The position numbers and the translations under genes are program-made. DNA of 33,654 nt. Origin: Candidatus Nanopelagicales bacterium. Its GTDB lineage: Bacteria > Actinomycetota > Actinomycetes > S36-B12 > CAIYMF01. Position 1 is the stretch's first letter; the number at the start of each line of letters is the position of its first letter. Below the pieces are notes generated by a model, which worked only from the letters and a program-made list of their open reading frames with translations, was not told the DNA's origin and did no database searches. The stretch spans positions 1-33,654 of the forward strand of contig JALOLH010000027.1 of the NCBI GenBank assembly GCA_025456065.1, written 5' to 3'. This document shows, piece after piece, positions 7,962-16,303 of the stretch.

Positions 7962-8824
7962 GCCGGCACCCCGACGGCGCGCGCTGCTCGGCCCTGTCCG
8001 CGGCCGACGCCGAGCCGATGGTCGGCACGGCGCCGCGGGCGGACCTCTGGGTGGTCGTGGAGCACCCCGATGGCTGGGGCGACGCGAGCCTCGCGCGCAG
8101 CGCGGCGGGCGTGCGGGTGGTGCAGGCGCGCAGCTCCCCGGCCGACACCGCCGTGACCCGCGCCGCCGGCCGGGTGCGGGTGTGGGTCGCCCGGGTGGGC
8201 GGCGCTCCCGAGCCGGAGCTGCGCGTGGGGCACGTGCCCGACCCCGCAGAGGTGGCCGGATGGGACGTGGGCGAGCTCGCGCACGGCGGCTGGCGGCGGT
8301 GGGGCCAGCCGGATCCCCAGCCGCTGCTCCTCGTGTGCGCCAACGGTCGGCGCGACCGGTGCTGCGGGCACGCGGGCGGGCGCCTTGCCCATGAGCTCTG
8401 GCGGGGCCGGGCGGCCGGCCGGGTGCTGACGAGCACGCACCTCGGCGGCCACCGGTTCGCCCCCACCGCGCTGCTGCTCCCCTGGGGCGTGCTGCACGGC
8501 CGGCTCGACGCCGTTGCGGCCCGGGGCCTGCTCGATGCCGCGCAGGACGGGACCACGCCCGTGGGCACCCTGCGCGGGCACAGCGCGCTCGAGGCCCCCG
8601 CCCAGGTCGCCGAGGCGCATGCCCGCGGCCGCTCCGGGTACCGCGGGCTGGCACCGCTGCCGGTCGCCCTCGACGGCGACCCCGGCGAGGGTCGGCTCAC
8701 CGCGACGGTGCGCCTGCCCACCGGCACGATCCTCGGCGTCCCCCTCGTCCGGGAGGTGCAGGCGCGGGTCGCGTCCTGCGGGAAGGACCCGGAGCCGATC
8801 ACGCGCTGGACCGTCGACGGCTGA
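7958..8824 (+). CDS. Sucrase/ferredoxin-like family protein
   Basis: A 288-aa protein with the thioredoxin-like ferredoxin fold of the sucrase/ferredoxin-like family. The C-terminal ferredoxin part has CANGRRDRCCG (C127, C135, C136) followed by a helix and STHLGGHRFAP, the family signature; C10 (RCSALS) is the N-terminal conserved cysteine. Members are predicted to bind an Fe-S cluster, but the reaction is unknown and the sucrase name is historical. Start GTG 7958 was chosen because the family begins just before the CSALS motif; the frame is also open further upstream inside parC. The spacing and overlap pattern suggest co-transcription with parC. Confidence 0.8.
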   Translation: MSRHPDGARCSALSAADAEPMVGTAPRADLWVVVEHPDGWGDASLARSAAGVRVVQARSSPADTAVTRAAGRVRVWVARVGGAPEPELRVGHVPDPAEVAGWDVGELAHGGWRRWGQPDPQPLLLVCANGRRDRCCGHAGGRLAHELWRGRAAGRVLTSTHLGGHRFAPTALLLPWGVLHGRLDAVAARGLLDAAQDGTTPVGTLRGHSALEAPAQVAEAHARGRSGYRGLAPLPVALDGDPGEGRLTATVRLPTGTILGVPLVREVQARVASCGKDPEPITRWTVDG

Positions 8825-8980
8825 CGGGAGCAGGTGCCCGGCCCGCCGTGCGCCGCGTCGGCCACGTCCCGCGCCCACCCTCGCCCCGCCCGCCCTGCGC
8901 CCCGTCGGCGCCCCCACCCGGCCACGCCGCGCCCTGCCACGCCCCGCGCCGCCCTGCGCCCCGCCGACGCGGGCCTGTGG

Positions 8981-8986
8981 CAGCAT
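8981..8986 (+). promoter_or_regulatory. Possible -10 of SDR gene (leaderless)
   Basis: CAGCAT lies 7 nt before ATG 8994, the spacing expected for a leaderless transcript. No ribosome-binding site precedes the start. Weak match to TANNNT. Confidence 0.35.
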
Positions 8987-8993
8987 CCCGGGC

Positions 8994-9773
8994 ATGGACC
9001 TCGGACTGCACGGACGCACGTTCCTGCTCACCGGCGCGTCACGCGGGCTGGGCCTGGCGGCCGCGCAGGCCCTCGTCGCCGAGGGTGCCCAGGTGGTGCT
9101 CAGCGCCCGGGACCCGCAGGCGCTCACCGATGCGGTCACCGGGCTGGGCTCCGGGGCGGTCGGCCTGGCCGCCGACCTCGCCGATCCTGCCGCTGCCGAG
9201 CGCCTCGTCGCCGGCACGGTGGCGCGGTTCGGCCGGCTCGACGGGGCGCTGGTGAGCGTCGGCGGCCCGGCGCCCGGGACACCCATGAGCGTCACCGACG
9301 AGCAGTGGCGGGCGGGGTTCGAGTCGGTGCTGCTCGGCGCCGTCCGGATGATCCGCTCGGTCGCCGCCGCGGCCAGCGTCGACCCCGAGACCCCGGCCGG
9401 CACCGGCGCCGCGATCCTGGCCGTGCTGTCGACCTCGGCGAAGTCGCCCATCCCGGGGCTGACGACGTCGAACGGCCTGCGTCCCGGGCTCGCCATGCTG
9501 GTCAAGGACTTCGCCGACGAGCTGGGTCCCCGTGGCGTCCGGGTGAACGGCGTGCTCCCGGGGCGCATCGCCACCGACCGGACCCTGGCCCTCGACGCGT
9601 CCCACGGCAACGCGGCGGCGGCCCGGCGGCGCAACGAGGCGGCCATCCCGCTGGGCCGGTACGGCGACCCGGCGGAGTTCGGCCGGCTCGCGGCCTTCCT
9701 GCTCTCCCCGGCAGCCTCGTACGTCAACGGCAGCCTCATCCCGATCGACGGCGGCGCGCTGCGGGCCCTCTAG
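8994..9773 (+). CDS. Atypical short-chain dehydrogenase/reductase
   Basis: A 259-aa Rossmann protein with the glycine motif TGASRGLG (13-20), an SDR-like NAG-region replacement SVGGP (88-92) and the C-terminal PGRIATDR and NGSLIPIDGG blocks. The active-site serine region is present (LSTSAKS, S146/S148), but the canonical YxxxK is S159-x3-R163 (TTSNGLR). This matches the beta-ketoacyl-reductase-like SDR subgroup that lacks a perfect catalytic tetrad (from memory), so redox activity may be lost or altered. It is preceded by a 169-nt C-rich spacer and converges on the ABC exporter. Substrate unknown. Confidence 0.8.
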   Translation: MDLGLHGRTFLLTGASRGLGLAAAQALVAEGAQVVLSARDPQALTDAVTGLGSGAVGLAADLADPAAAERLVAGTVARFGRLDGALVSVGGPAPGTPMSVTDEQWRAGFESVLLGAVRMIRSVAAAASVDPETPAGTGAAILAVLSTSAKSPIPGLTTSNGLRPGLAMLVKDFADELGPRGVRVNGVLPGRIATDRTLALDASHGNAAAARRRNEAAIPLGRYGDPAEFGRLAAFLLSPAASYVNGSLIPIDGGALRAL

Positions 9774-9809
9774 GGCCGCGACCCGGCACGGCCCGCGCGG
9801 CGGCCGGCG

Positions 9810-9823
9810 GCCGGCGGGCCGGC
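9810..9823. terminator. Hairpin between convergent genes
   Basis: GCCGG (9810-9814), loop CGGG, CCGGC (9819-9823), within a 95-nt GC-rich spacer between the convergent SDR and ABC exporter genes. It may stop transcription from both sides; no U-tract. Confidence 0.3.
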
Positions 9824-9868
9824 GGCGAGGATCGGTGGCGCCGCTGCCGGGGAGTGGCCAGTGGCCGG

Positions 9869-11782
9869 TCAGGACGCGACCGGCTCGGGCTCCGTCTCCT
9901 GGGCCGGCTCCATCCCGAACTGCTTGCGGGACAGGTCGGCGTAGAGCCCACCGGCCGCCAGCAGCTGCTCGTGCGTCCCGCGCTGCACGACCTGCCCGCC
10001 GTCCACCACGAGGATCTCGTCGGCGGCCCGGATGGTCGACAGGCGGTGCGCCACGACCAGGGAGGTGCGCCCGGCCAGCGCCGTCGCCAGGGCACGCTGC
10101 ACGGCGGCCTCGCTCTCGGAGTCCAGGTGGGCGGTCGCCTCGTCCAGCACGACGACCTCGGGGGCCTTGAGCAGCAGCCGGGCGATCGCCAGGCGCTGCT
10201 TCTCCCCTCCGGAGAGCCGGTAGCCGCGCTCCCCGACCACGGTGTCCAGGCCCTCGGGCAGCGCGGCGACCAGCTCGCCGATCTGCGCGTCGCGGCAGGC
10301 CGCCAGCAGCTCCTCGTCGGTCGCCCCCGGCCGTGCGTACTGCAGGTTGCCGCGGATGGTGTCGTGGAACATGTGCGCGTCCTGGGTGACGACGCCGATC
10401 CGGTCGGACAGGCTGGCCAGGGTGGCCTCCCGCACGTCGACCCCACCGACGAGCACGGCGCCGGAGGTCACGTCGTAGAGCCGGGTCACGAGGGCGGTGA
10501 TGGTCGACTTGCCCGCCCCCGACGGGCCCACCAGGGCCACCATCTGCCCGGGCTCGACCCGGAAGGAGATGCCGGTCAGCACCGGCTCGCCACGGCCGCG
10601 TGCCTCCGGCCGCGCCACCGACTCCAGGGAGGCCAGTGACACCTCGTCCGCCCCCGGGTAGGTGAAGTGCACGTCCCGCAGCTCGATGGCAGTCGGCCCC
10701 GGCGTGATCTGGCGCGCGTCGGGGGCCTCGGCGACCAGCGGGCGCAGGTCGAGCACCTCGAACACACGCTCGAAGGAGACCAGCGCCGTCATGACGTCGA
10801 CGCGGACGTTGCTCAGCGCCGTCAACGGCCCGTACAGGCGGGCCAGCAGCGCGGTGATCGCGAGCAGCGTCCCGATCGTCAGGGACCCGCCGATCACGAG
10901 GTTCCCGCCGACCCCGTAGGCGATCGCGGTCGCGACCGAGGCCACGAGCGTGAGCGCGGTGAAGAAGTAGCGGTTCGACATCGCGATCTGCACGCCGATG
11001 TCGCGCACCAGGGCGGCGCGCCCGGAGAACGCCCGCTGCTCCTCCGCCGGCCGTCCGAACAGCTTCACGAGCAGGGCACCGGAGACGTTGAACCGCTCGG
11101 TCATCATCGAGCTCATGTCCGCGTTGAGCTCCATCTGCTGGCGCGTCTGCGCCTGCAGGCGCCGGCCCATCCACCGGGCCGGCAGCAGGAACAGCGGCAG
11201 CAGCACCAGGCTGATCAGGGTGATCGGCCACGACAGCGCGACCATGGCGACGAGGACGACCACGACCTGGATCAGGTTCCCCACGACGCCGCCGAGCGTG
11301 GAGGTGAAGGCCTGCTGGGCCCCGATCACGTCGGAGTTCAGCCGCGAGATGAGTGCCCCGGTCTGGGTCCGCGTGAAGAACGCCAGCGGCTGGGACTGGA
11401 CGTGGCCGAAGACCTGCGTGCGCAGGTCGTAGATGAGCCCCTCGCCGATCCGCGCGGAGTACCAGCGCCCGACCAGGCCGATGGCGGCGTCGGCCAGCGC
11501 CAGCACCAGCACCAGGATGGCCGAGACCGTGACGACCCCGCGGTCGCCGGGCGTGATGCCCTGGTCCACGATCCGCCGGAACAGCAGCGGCTGGGCGACC
11601 ACGAGCAGCGAGCCGACGACCAGCGTCAGCAGGAACCAGACGATCAGGCGACGGTACGGCTGGGCGAAGCGCAGGATGCGCCGGACGGTGTCCCGGCTGA
11701 TCCGCTGCTGGGCGACGGACCGGTCACGGGTGAACGACCGGTACGTCTGCCACGGCCCGGCGCCGCCCATGCCCATCGACAT
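9869..11782 (-). CDS. ABC exporter half-transporter (membrane domain fused to ATPase)
   Basis: A 637-aa type IV ABC exporter subunit with six predicted membrane helices in residues 45-325 and a nucleotide-binding domain from about 365. Walker A is GPSGAGKST (419-427), the signature is LSGGEKQR (523-530), Walker B is VVVLDEAT (543-550) and the switch histidine is H579. An insert of about 20 residues (380-400) sits between the first strand and Walker A. As a half-transporter it should act as a homodimer, since no partner half is nearby. The substrate (drug, lipid or peptide) cannot be told. ATG 11782 has GGGGAGGG 7 nt upstream; the long upstream open frame runs through repeats and was rejected. 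Confidence 0.88.
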   Translation of the reverse strand: MSMGMGGAGPWQTYRSFTRDRSVAQQRISRDTVRRILRFAQPYRRLIVWFLLTLVVGSLLVVAQPLLFRRIVDQGITPGDRGVVTVSAILVLVLALADAAIGLVGRWYSARIGEGLIYDLRTQVFGHVQSQPLAFFTRTQTGALISRLNSDVIGAQQAFTSTLGGVVGNLIQVVVVLVAMVALSWPITLISLVLLPLFLLPARWMGRRLQAQTRQQMELNADMSSMMTERFNVSGALLVKLFGRPAEEQRAFSGRAALVRDIGVQIAMSNRYFFTALTLVASVATAIAYGVGGNLVIGGSLTIGTLLAITALLARLYGPLTALSNVRVDVMTALVSFERVFEVLDLRPLVAEAPDARQITPGPTAIELRDVHFTYPGADEVSLASLESVARPEARGRGEPVLTGISFRVEPGQMVALVGPSGAGKSTITALVTRLYDVTSGAVLVGGVDVREATLASLSDRIGVVTQDAHMFHDTIRGNLQYARPGATDEELLAACRDAQIGELVAALPEGLDTVVGERGYRLSGGEKQRLAIARLLLKAPEVVVLDEATAHLDSESEAAVQRALATALAGRTSLVVAHRLSTIRAADEILVVDGGQVVQRGTHEQLLAAGGLYADLSRKQFGMEPAQETEPEPVAS

Positions 11783-11898
11783 GCGTGATCCCTCCCCTGT
11801 GCCTGATCCCGGCCAACGCCGCTGCGCCTCGGCGCATTCCCGCGACCCGTCCCGAGCGCCCCGCTCCTGGGCTCCCCGCCCCCGCGCCGCCCCCGTCC

Positions 11899-11963
11899 CG
11901 GCCGCACGCCCGCCCCCGTCTCGGCCGCACGCCCGCCCCCCACCCGGCCGCACGCCCGCCCCC
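11899..11963. repeat. 23-bp tandem repeat, three copies
   Basis: The core CGGCCGCACGCCCGCCCCC recurs at 11899, 11922 and 11945, an exact 23-bp period, immediately left of the first inverted-repeat element. Confidence 0.85.
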
Positions 11964-11971
11964 CAGGTCGA

Positions 11972-12021
11972 TGATCCATTCCGGTTCGGCGGGTTCTTGA
12001 CTGCACAACCCGAATGGATCA
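11972..12021. repeat. 50-bp inverted-repeat element, copy 1
   Basis: Arms of 15 bp (TGATCCATTCCGGTT at 11972-11986; complement at 12007-12021) match except for one base, around a 20-nt loop. A second, competing stem lies inside: CGGGTT (11990-11995) can pair with AACCCG (12007-12012). It is far more AT-rich than its surroundings. Confidence 0.9.
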
Positions 12022-12078
12022 CCGCGGGGCACGCGCCGAGCGGAGCGCGGGGCGGCGGGGCGCCGGGGGGCGCGCGGC

Positions 12079-12254
12079 GCGCGGCGCCGGGGGGCGCGCG
12101 GCGGCGGTCCCGGCCACGACGGTTCCCGACCCTCGCTCGATGATCCATTCCGGTTCGGCGGGTTCTTGACTGCAGAACCTGAATGGATCACCGGGGGCGC
12201 GGCGGCGGGGCGCGGGGCGCGCGGCGCCGGGGGCGCGTGGCGGCGGCGGTCCCG
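12079..12254. repeat. GC-rich direct repeat following the two elements
   Basis: A G-rich block of about 35 bp (GCGCGGCGCCGGGG, ending GGCGGCGGTCCCG) occurs at about 12079-12112 and again at about 12219-12254, once after each inverted-repeat element. This suggests the element was duplicated together with its right flank. Confidence 0.6.
12141..12190. repeat. 50-bp inverted-repeat element, copy 2
   Basis: Identical to copy 1 at 48 of 50 positions. The two differences fall at element positions 35 and 40. The outer 15-bp arms again have one mismatch, and the inner stem becomes GGTTC (12161-12165) with GAACC (12175-12179). Confidence 0.9.
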
Positions 12255-12286
12255 CGGGGGCGCGCGGCGCCGGGGCGCCAGGCCCG

Positions 12287-13093
12287 CTACCCGGTGGTGC
12301 GCCCGGTCATCATCGCCACGAGCTCGCGGATGCGCCCGCCCTGGATCCCCCGCTCCGCGGCCACCTGCCGGTCGTGCGCACCGGCCCAGTCCCCGCCGCC
12401 GGCGGCGGCGTCACGCAGCAGCGCCTTGGTGCCGATCACCGCGCCCGGCAGCGCGGTGGCGCAGGAGCGGGCCACCTCGCGCGCGGTGGCCTCGAGGGCG
12501 TCGCGCGGCACCGCGCGCAGGGCCAGGCCGATGCGGACGGCCTCCTCGGCCCCCACCCAGCGCCCACTGAGCACCAGCTCCAGGGCGCGGCCGTAGCCGA
12601 CCGCCTCGACCAGCGGCAGGGTGCCGCCCAGATCGGGCACCAGGCCCAGGCTCGGCTCCTTCATCGCGAGCTGCACGTCGTCGGCCACCACCATGAGGTC
12701 GCACCCCAGCGCCAGCTGGAAGCCGGCCCCCACCGCGTGCCCCTGGACAGCGGCCACCGTCGGGACGCCGGCGCGGCGCCACCAGGTGAACGCCTGCTGG
12801 AACTCGGCGATCCGGGCATCGAGCTCCTCGGGCGTCATCTGGGCGAACTCGAGCATCGAGCCCTCGCCGGGGATGCCCTCCGGCGTCAGCATGCGGCGGT
12901 CCATGCCCGCCGAGAACGACGGCCCGTCGGCGCAGAGGACGACCGCGCGGACGGCCGGGTCCAGGTCGCGCCCGATCGCGGCGAGCGCGGCCCACAACGC
13001 GGGGCTCTGGGCGTTCCGGGACTCCGGCCGGGTGAGCCGGACCGTGAGGATGCCGTCGGACAGGTCGGTGGTGAGTGCGCTCGCATCGGTCAT
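12287..13093 (-). CDS. Enoyl-CoA hydratase/isomerase family protein (EchA12-like)
   Basis: A 268-aa crotonase-fold protein. Oxyanion-hole segments are ADGPSFSAGMD (55-65) and VQGHAVGAGFQLALGCD (116-132). Of the two catalytic glutamates of classical hydratases, the second is present as E146 (AMKEPSLGLVP) but the first is Q126. It may therefore be an isomerase, or act on another acyl-CoA, rather than a standard beta-oxidation hydratase. ATG 13093 starts 19 nt after the HTH gene's stop, so the two are probably co-transcribed. The neighbours (small HTH, ABC-F ATPase) recall the mycobacterial echA12 locus. Confidence 0.82.
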   Translation of the reverse strand: MTDASALTTDLSDGILTVRLTRPESRNAQSPALWAALAAIGRDLDPAVRAVVLCADGPSFSAGMDRRMLTPEGIPGEGSMLEFAQMTPEELDARIAEFQQAFTWWRRAGVPTVAAVQGHAVGAGFQLALGCDLMVVADDVQLAMKEPSLGLVPDLGGTLPLVEAVGYGRALELVLSGRWVGAEEAVRIGLALRAVPRDALEATAREVARSCATALPGAVIGTKALLRDAAAGGGDWAGAHDRQVAAERGIQGGRIRELVAMMTGRTTG

Positions 13094-13112
13094 GCGAGCA
13101 GTCAACCAGCCG

Positions 13113-13337
13113 TCAGCCGGCCGCCAGCCGGGAGCCCCGGTTGCGGGTGGCACCGCCCCGGCCGCGCAGCTCGACGCCGGCGTCGGTGAGCAGCCGGTGA
13201 ACGAAGCCGTAGGAGCGGTCCAGGCTCGCGGCGAGCTCGCGGATGCTCGCACCGGCCTGGTACCGGGCCACCACGTCGCGGGTCAGCGCTGCTCGTGCGT
13301 CCCCCGTCACGCGCGTCGCGCGCGCCTTCCCCACCAT
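13113..13337 (-). CDS. Small helix-turn-helix protein
   Basis: A 74-aa basic protein. The helix-turn-helix spans about residues 31-51 (SIRELAASLDRSYGFVHRLL) and the tail is Arg/Gly-rich (ELRGRGGATRNRG). It is of the conserved actinobacterial type that resembles Rv1473A of M. tuberculosis (recalled, not searched). ATG 13337 follows GGAGGG by 7 nt. Being a single DNA-binding unit it likely works as a dimer or nucleoid-associated regulator; targets are unknown, though an inverted repeat lies 55 bp upstream. It sits between the ABC-F and hydratase-like genes. Confidence 0.85.
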   Translation of the reverse strand: MVGKARATRVTGDARAALTRDVVARYQAGASIRELAASLDRSYGFVHRLLTDAGVELRGRGGATRNRGSRLAAG

Positions 13338-13379
13338 GTCCTATCCCTCCGTCTGGTCGGCGGTCCCCGACTGCCGACC

Positions 13380-13385
13380 ACTATG
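13380..13385 (-). promoter_or_regulatory. Possible -10 of HTH gene
   Basis: Minus-strand CATAGT would start a transcript near 13373, about 36 nt before the ATG and upstream of the GGAGGG site. A GGTCGGC/GCCGACC stem (13355-13379) overlaps the start of the leader. No good -35. Confidence 0.35.
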
Positions 13386-13392
13386 TCGCCGT

Positions 13393-13451
13393 TCGACCAA
13401 GATCGCCATTCCAGTGTGACGATGGGCGACCGGATGGTGACGATTGGTCGA
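13393..13451. promoter_or_regulatory. Operator-like inverted repeat upstream of HTH gene
   Basis: TCGACCAA (13393-13400) and TTGGTCGA (13444-13451) are perfect 8-bp inverted arms 43 nt apart. Between them and overlapping lie two direct GTGACGAT boxes (13416-13423 and 13437-13444). This unusual order in the spacer between the ABC-F stop and the HTH gene could bind a regulator, possibly the HTH protein itself. Inference only. Confidence 0.35.
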
Positions 13452-13521
13452 CGCCCGCGCCCCTCCGGCCTGCGCCTCCCCGGGTTGGGCACAACCCGGG
13501 GAGGACACGCACCCGGGCCGG

Positions 13522-15120
<1,599 letters not shown>

Positions 15121-15126
15121 CGCCCG

Positions 15127-15132
15127 AGGGTA
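15127..15132 (-). promoter_or_regulatory. -10 element of ABC-F gene (leaderless)
   Basis: Minus-strand TACCCT, 6 nt before GTG 15120; no Shine-Dalgarno sequence is present. Confidence 0.5.
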
Positions 15133-15226
15133 CCCGGGTGGAGCGGGACCCAGGGCTCGCCGCTGCCTGGCACGAGGCGCCCGCCGCTCCACTAGCCGCC
15201 GCCGTGCCGCTGACGCACGCCCGCGC

Positions 15227-15232
15227 CATACT
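15227..15232 (+). promoter_or_regulatory. Possible -10 of metallopeptidase gene
   Basis: CATACT lies 38 nt before ATG 15271, giving a short leader that includes AGGAGG (15261-15266). Confidence 0.4.
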
Positions 15233-15270
15233 GCGAGCACGACCGGGGCTGGGCAGGGGCAGGAGGCGGC

Positions 15271-16227
15271 ATGCAGTTCGACGACAACCGGGTGGACACC
15301 GGTGGGGTGGACGACCTGCGCGACGGCCGCGGTGGCAGTGGCTTCGGCGGGGGTGGCCCGGGCGGCGGCGGGGGCGGCATGGCCGCGGCCGGGCTCATTG
15401 CGATGCTCATGCGCGGCCGGGGCGGCAAGGGGGCGCTGCTCGCCCTCATCATCCTCGGCGGCCTCACGTTCTTCGGCGGGGGCGGACTGTTCGGTGGGGG
15501 CCAGCCGGCAGTCGACCCGGGCGCTGGCACGACCGTGACCGGGACCACCGGGAGCAGCGAGGACCTCGCCACGCGATGCAACCAGCCCGGTGCCATCGAG
15601 CAGTACGAGGACTGCCTGCTGGTGAAGGCCTACAACGAGACCGACGAGGTGTGGTCCGAGGAGTTCCAGCGCCGCGGCATGCCCTACCAGTCCCCCCGGC
15701 TGGTCTTCTTCGACGGCAGCGTGAACACGGCCTGTGGCCCGGCCACCACCGAGGTCGGACCCTTCTACTGCCCCGGCGACCAGCGCATCTACTTCGACCT
15801 GGGCTTCGCCAGGCAGCTGCAGCAGCTCGGCGTGGAGGGCGACTACGCCAACGTGTACATCATGGCCCACGAGTTCGGCCACCACCTGCAGCACATCACC
15901 GGCATCGAGCGCCAGGTGCGCCAGGCGCAGCAGCAGGATCGCCGCAACGCCAACCAGTACGGGATCGCGATGGAGCTGCAGGCCGACTGCTACGCCGGCG
16001 CCTGGGGCCGCATGGCCGACGACCGGGGCAACGTCACGGTCACGCCCGAGGAGGTCCGCCAGGCCCAGAACGCGGCCCAGGCGGTCGGGGACGACCGGAT
16101 CCAGGCGGGTGCCGGCCAGCAGGTCAACCCGGAGACCTGGACGCACGGCTCGGCGGCGCAGCGCGAGCAGTGGTTCAACGTGGGCTTCAACAGCGGCGAC
16201 ATGGACCGCTGCAACACCTTCGCCTGA
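15271..16227 (+). CDS. Membrane-anchored neutral zinc metallopeptidase (YpfJ type)
   Basis: A 318-aa protein of the putative neutral zinc metallopeptidase family. An N-terminal Asp/Gly-rich tail (1-45) precedes one hydrophobic helix (about 55-75, LLALIILGGLTFF), so the C-terminal catalytic domain is probably outside the membrane. The zinc site is HEFGH (H200, E201, H204), with the third ligand expected at E235 in MELQADCYAGAWG. Four cysteines around C109, C121, C157 and C168 could form disulfides, fitting an extracytoplasmic domain. ATG 15271 has AGGAGG 4 nt upstream. It diverges from the ABC-F gene. Natural substrates of this family are not established. Confidence 0.85.
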   Translation: MQFDDNRVDTGGVDDLRDGRGGSGFGGGGPGGGGGGMAAAGLIAMLMRGRGGKGALLALIILGGLTFFGGGGLFGGGQPAVDPGAGTTVTGTTGSSEDLATRCNQPGAIEQYEDCLLVKAYNETDEVWSEEFQRRGMPYQSPRLVFFDGSVNTACGPATTEVGPFYCPGDQRIYFDLGFARQLQQLGVEGDYANVYIMAHEFGHHLQHITGIERQVRQAQQQDRRNANQYGIAMELQADCYAGAWGRMADDRGNVTVTPEEVRQAQNAAQAVGDDRIQAGAGQQVNPETWTHGSAAQREQWFNVGFNSGDMDRCNTFA

Positions 16228-16266
16228 GCCGATCCGTTCGCGGGGACTCCGCCCCCCCGGCCTCAC

Positions 16267-16272
16267 TAGGGT
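16267..16272 (+). promoter_or_regulatory. -10 element of the CYTH/Ppx operon
   Basis: TAGGGT in the 12-mer CCTCACTAGGGT, repeated exactly before the glycosyltransferase gene (18687-18698). Transcription would start near 16280, leaving a leader of about 25 nt with GGAGG. Confidence 0.5.
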
Positions 16273-16303
16273 CGGCCGGACGTGCCGACCCCTGGAGGAC
16301 CAT

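Larger units (their letters stand above)
11783..12286. other. 504-bp repeat-rich spacer
   Basis: No gene seen. The stretch is C-rich on the plus strand on the left (11870-11965), carries a 50-bp inverted-repeat element twice, and is G-rich after each copy. Open frames through it encode only Gly/Arg/Ala/Pro-rich text. It separates the hydratase-like gene (ends 12287) from the exporter (starts 11782), both on the minus strand. Confidence 0.8.

Noticed and set aside
5476-8940. Long minus-strand frame opposite parC and the ferredoxin-like gene
   Set aside because: Antisense shadow; parC carries unmistakable topoisomerase motifs on the plus strand.
11899-12190. CRISPR-like array
   Set aside because: The repeats are either directly adjacent (23-bp period) or only two copies 169 bp apart, with no regular unique spacers and no cas genes.
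11972-12190. Insertion sequence or transposon ends
   Set aside because: No transposase or target-site duplication is visible; each 50-bp unit carries its own inverted arms, so a small palindromic repeat fits better.
11644-12191. Several open frames through the repeat spacer
   Set aside because: They are translations of the tandem and inverted repeats; no ribosome sites or recognisable protein features.
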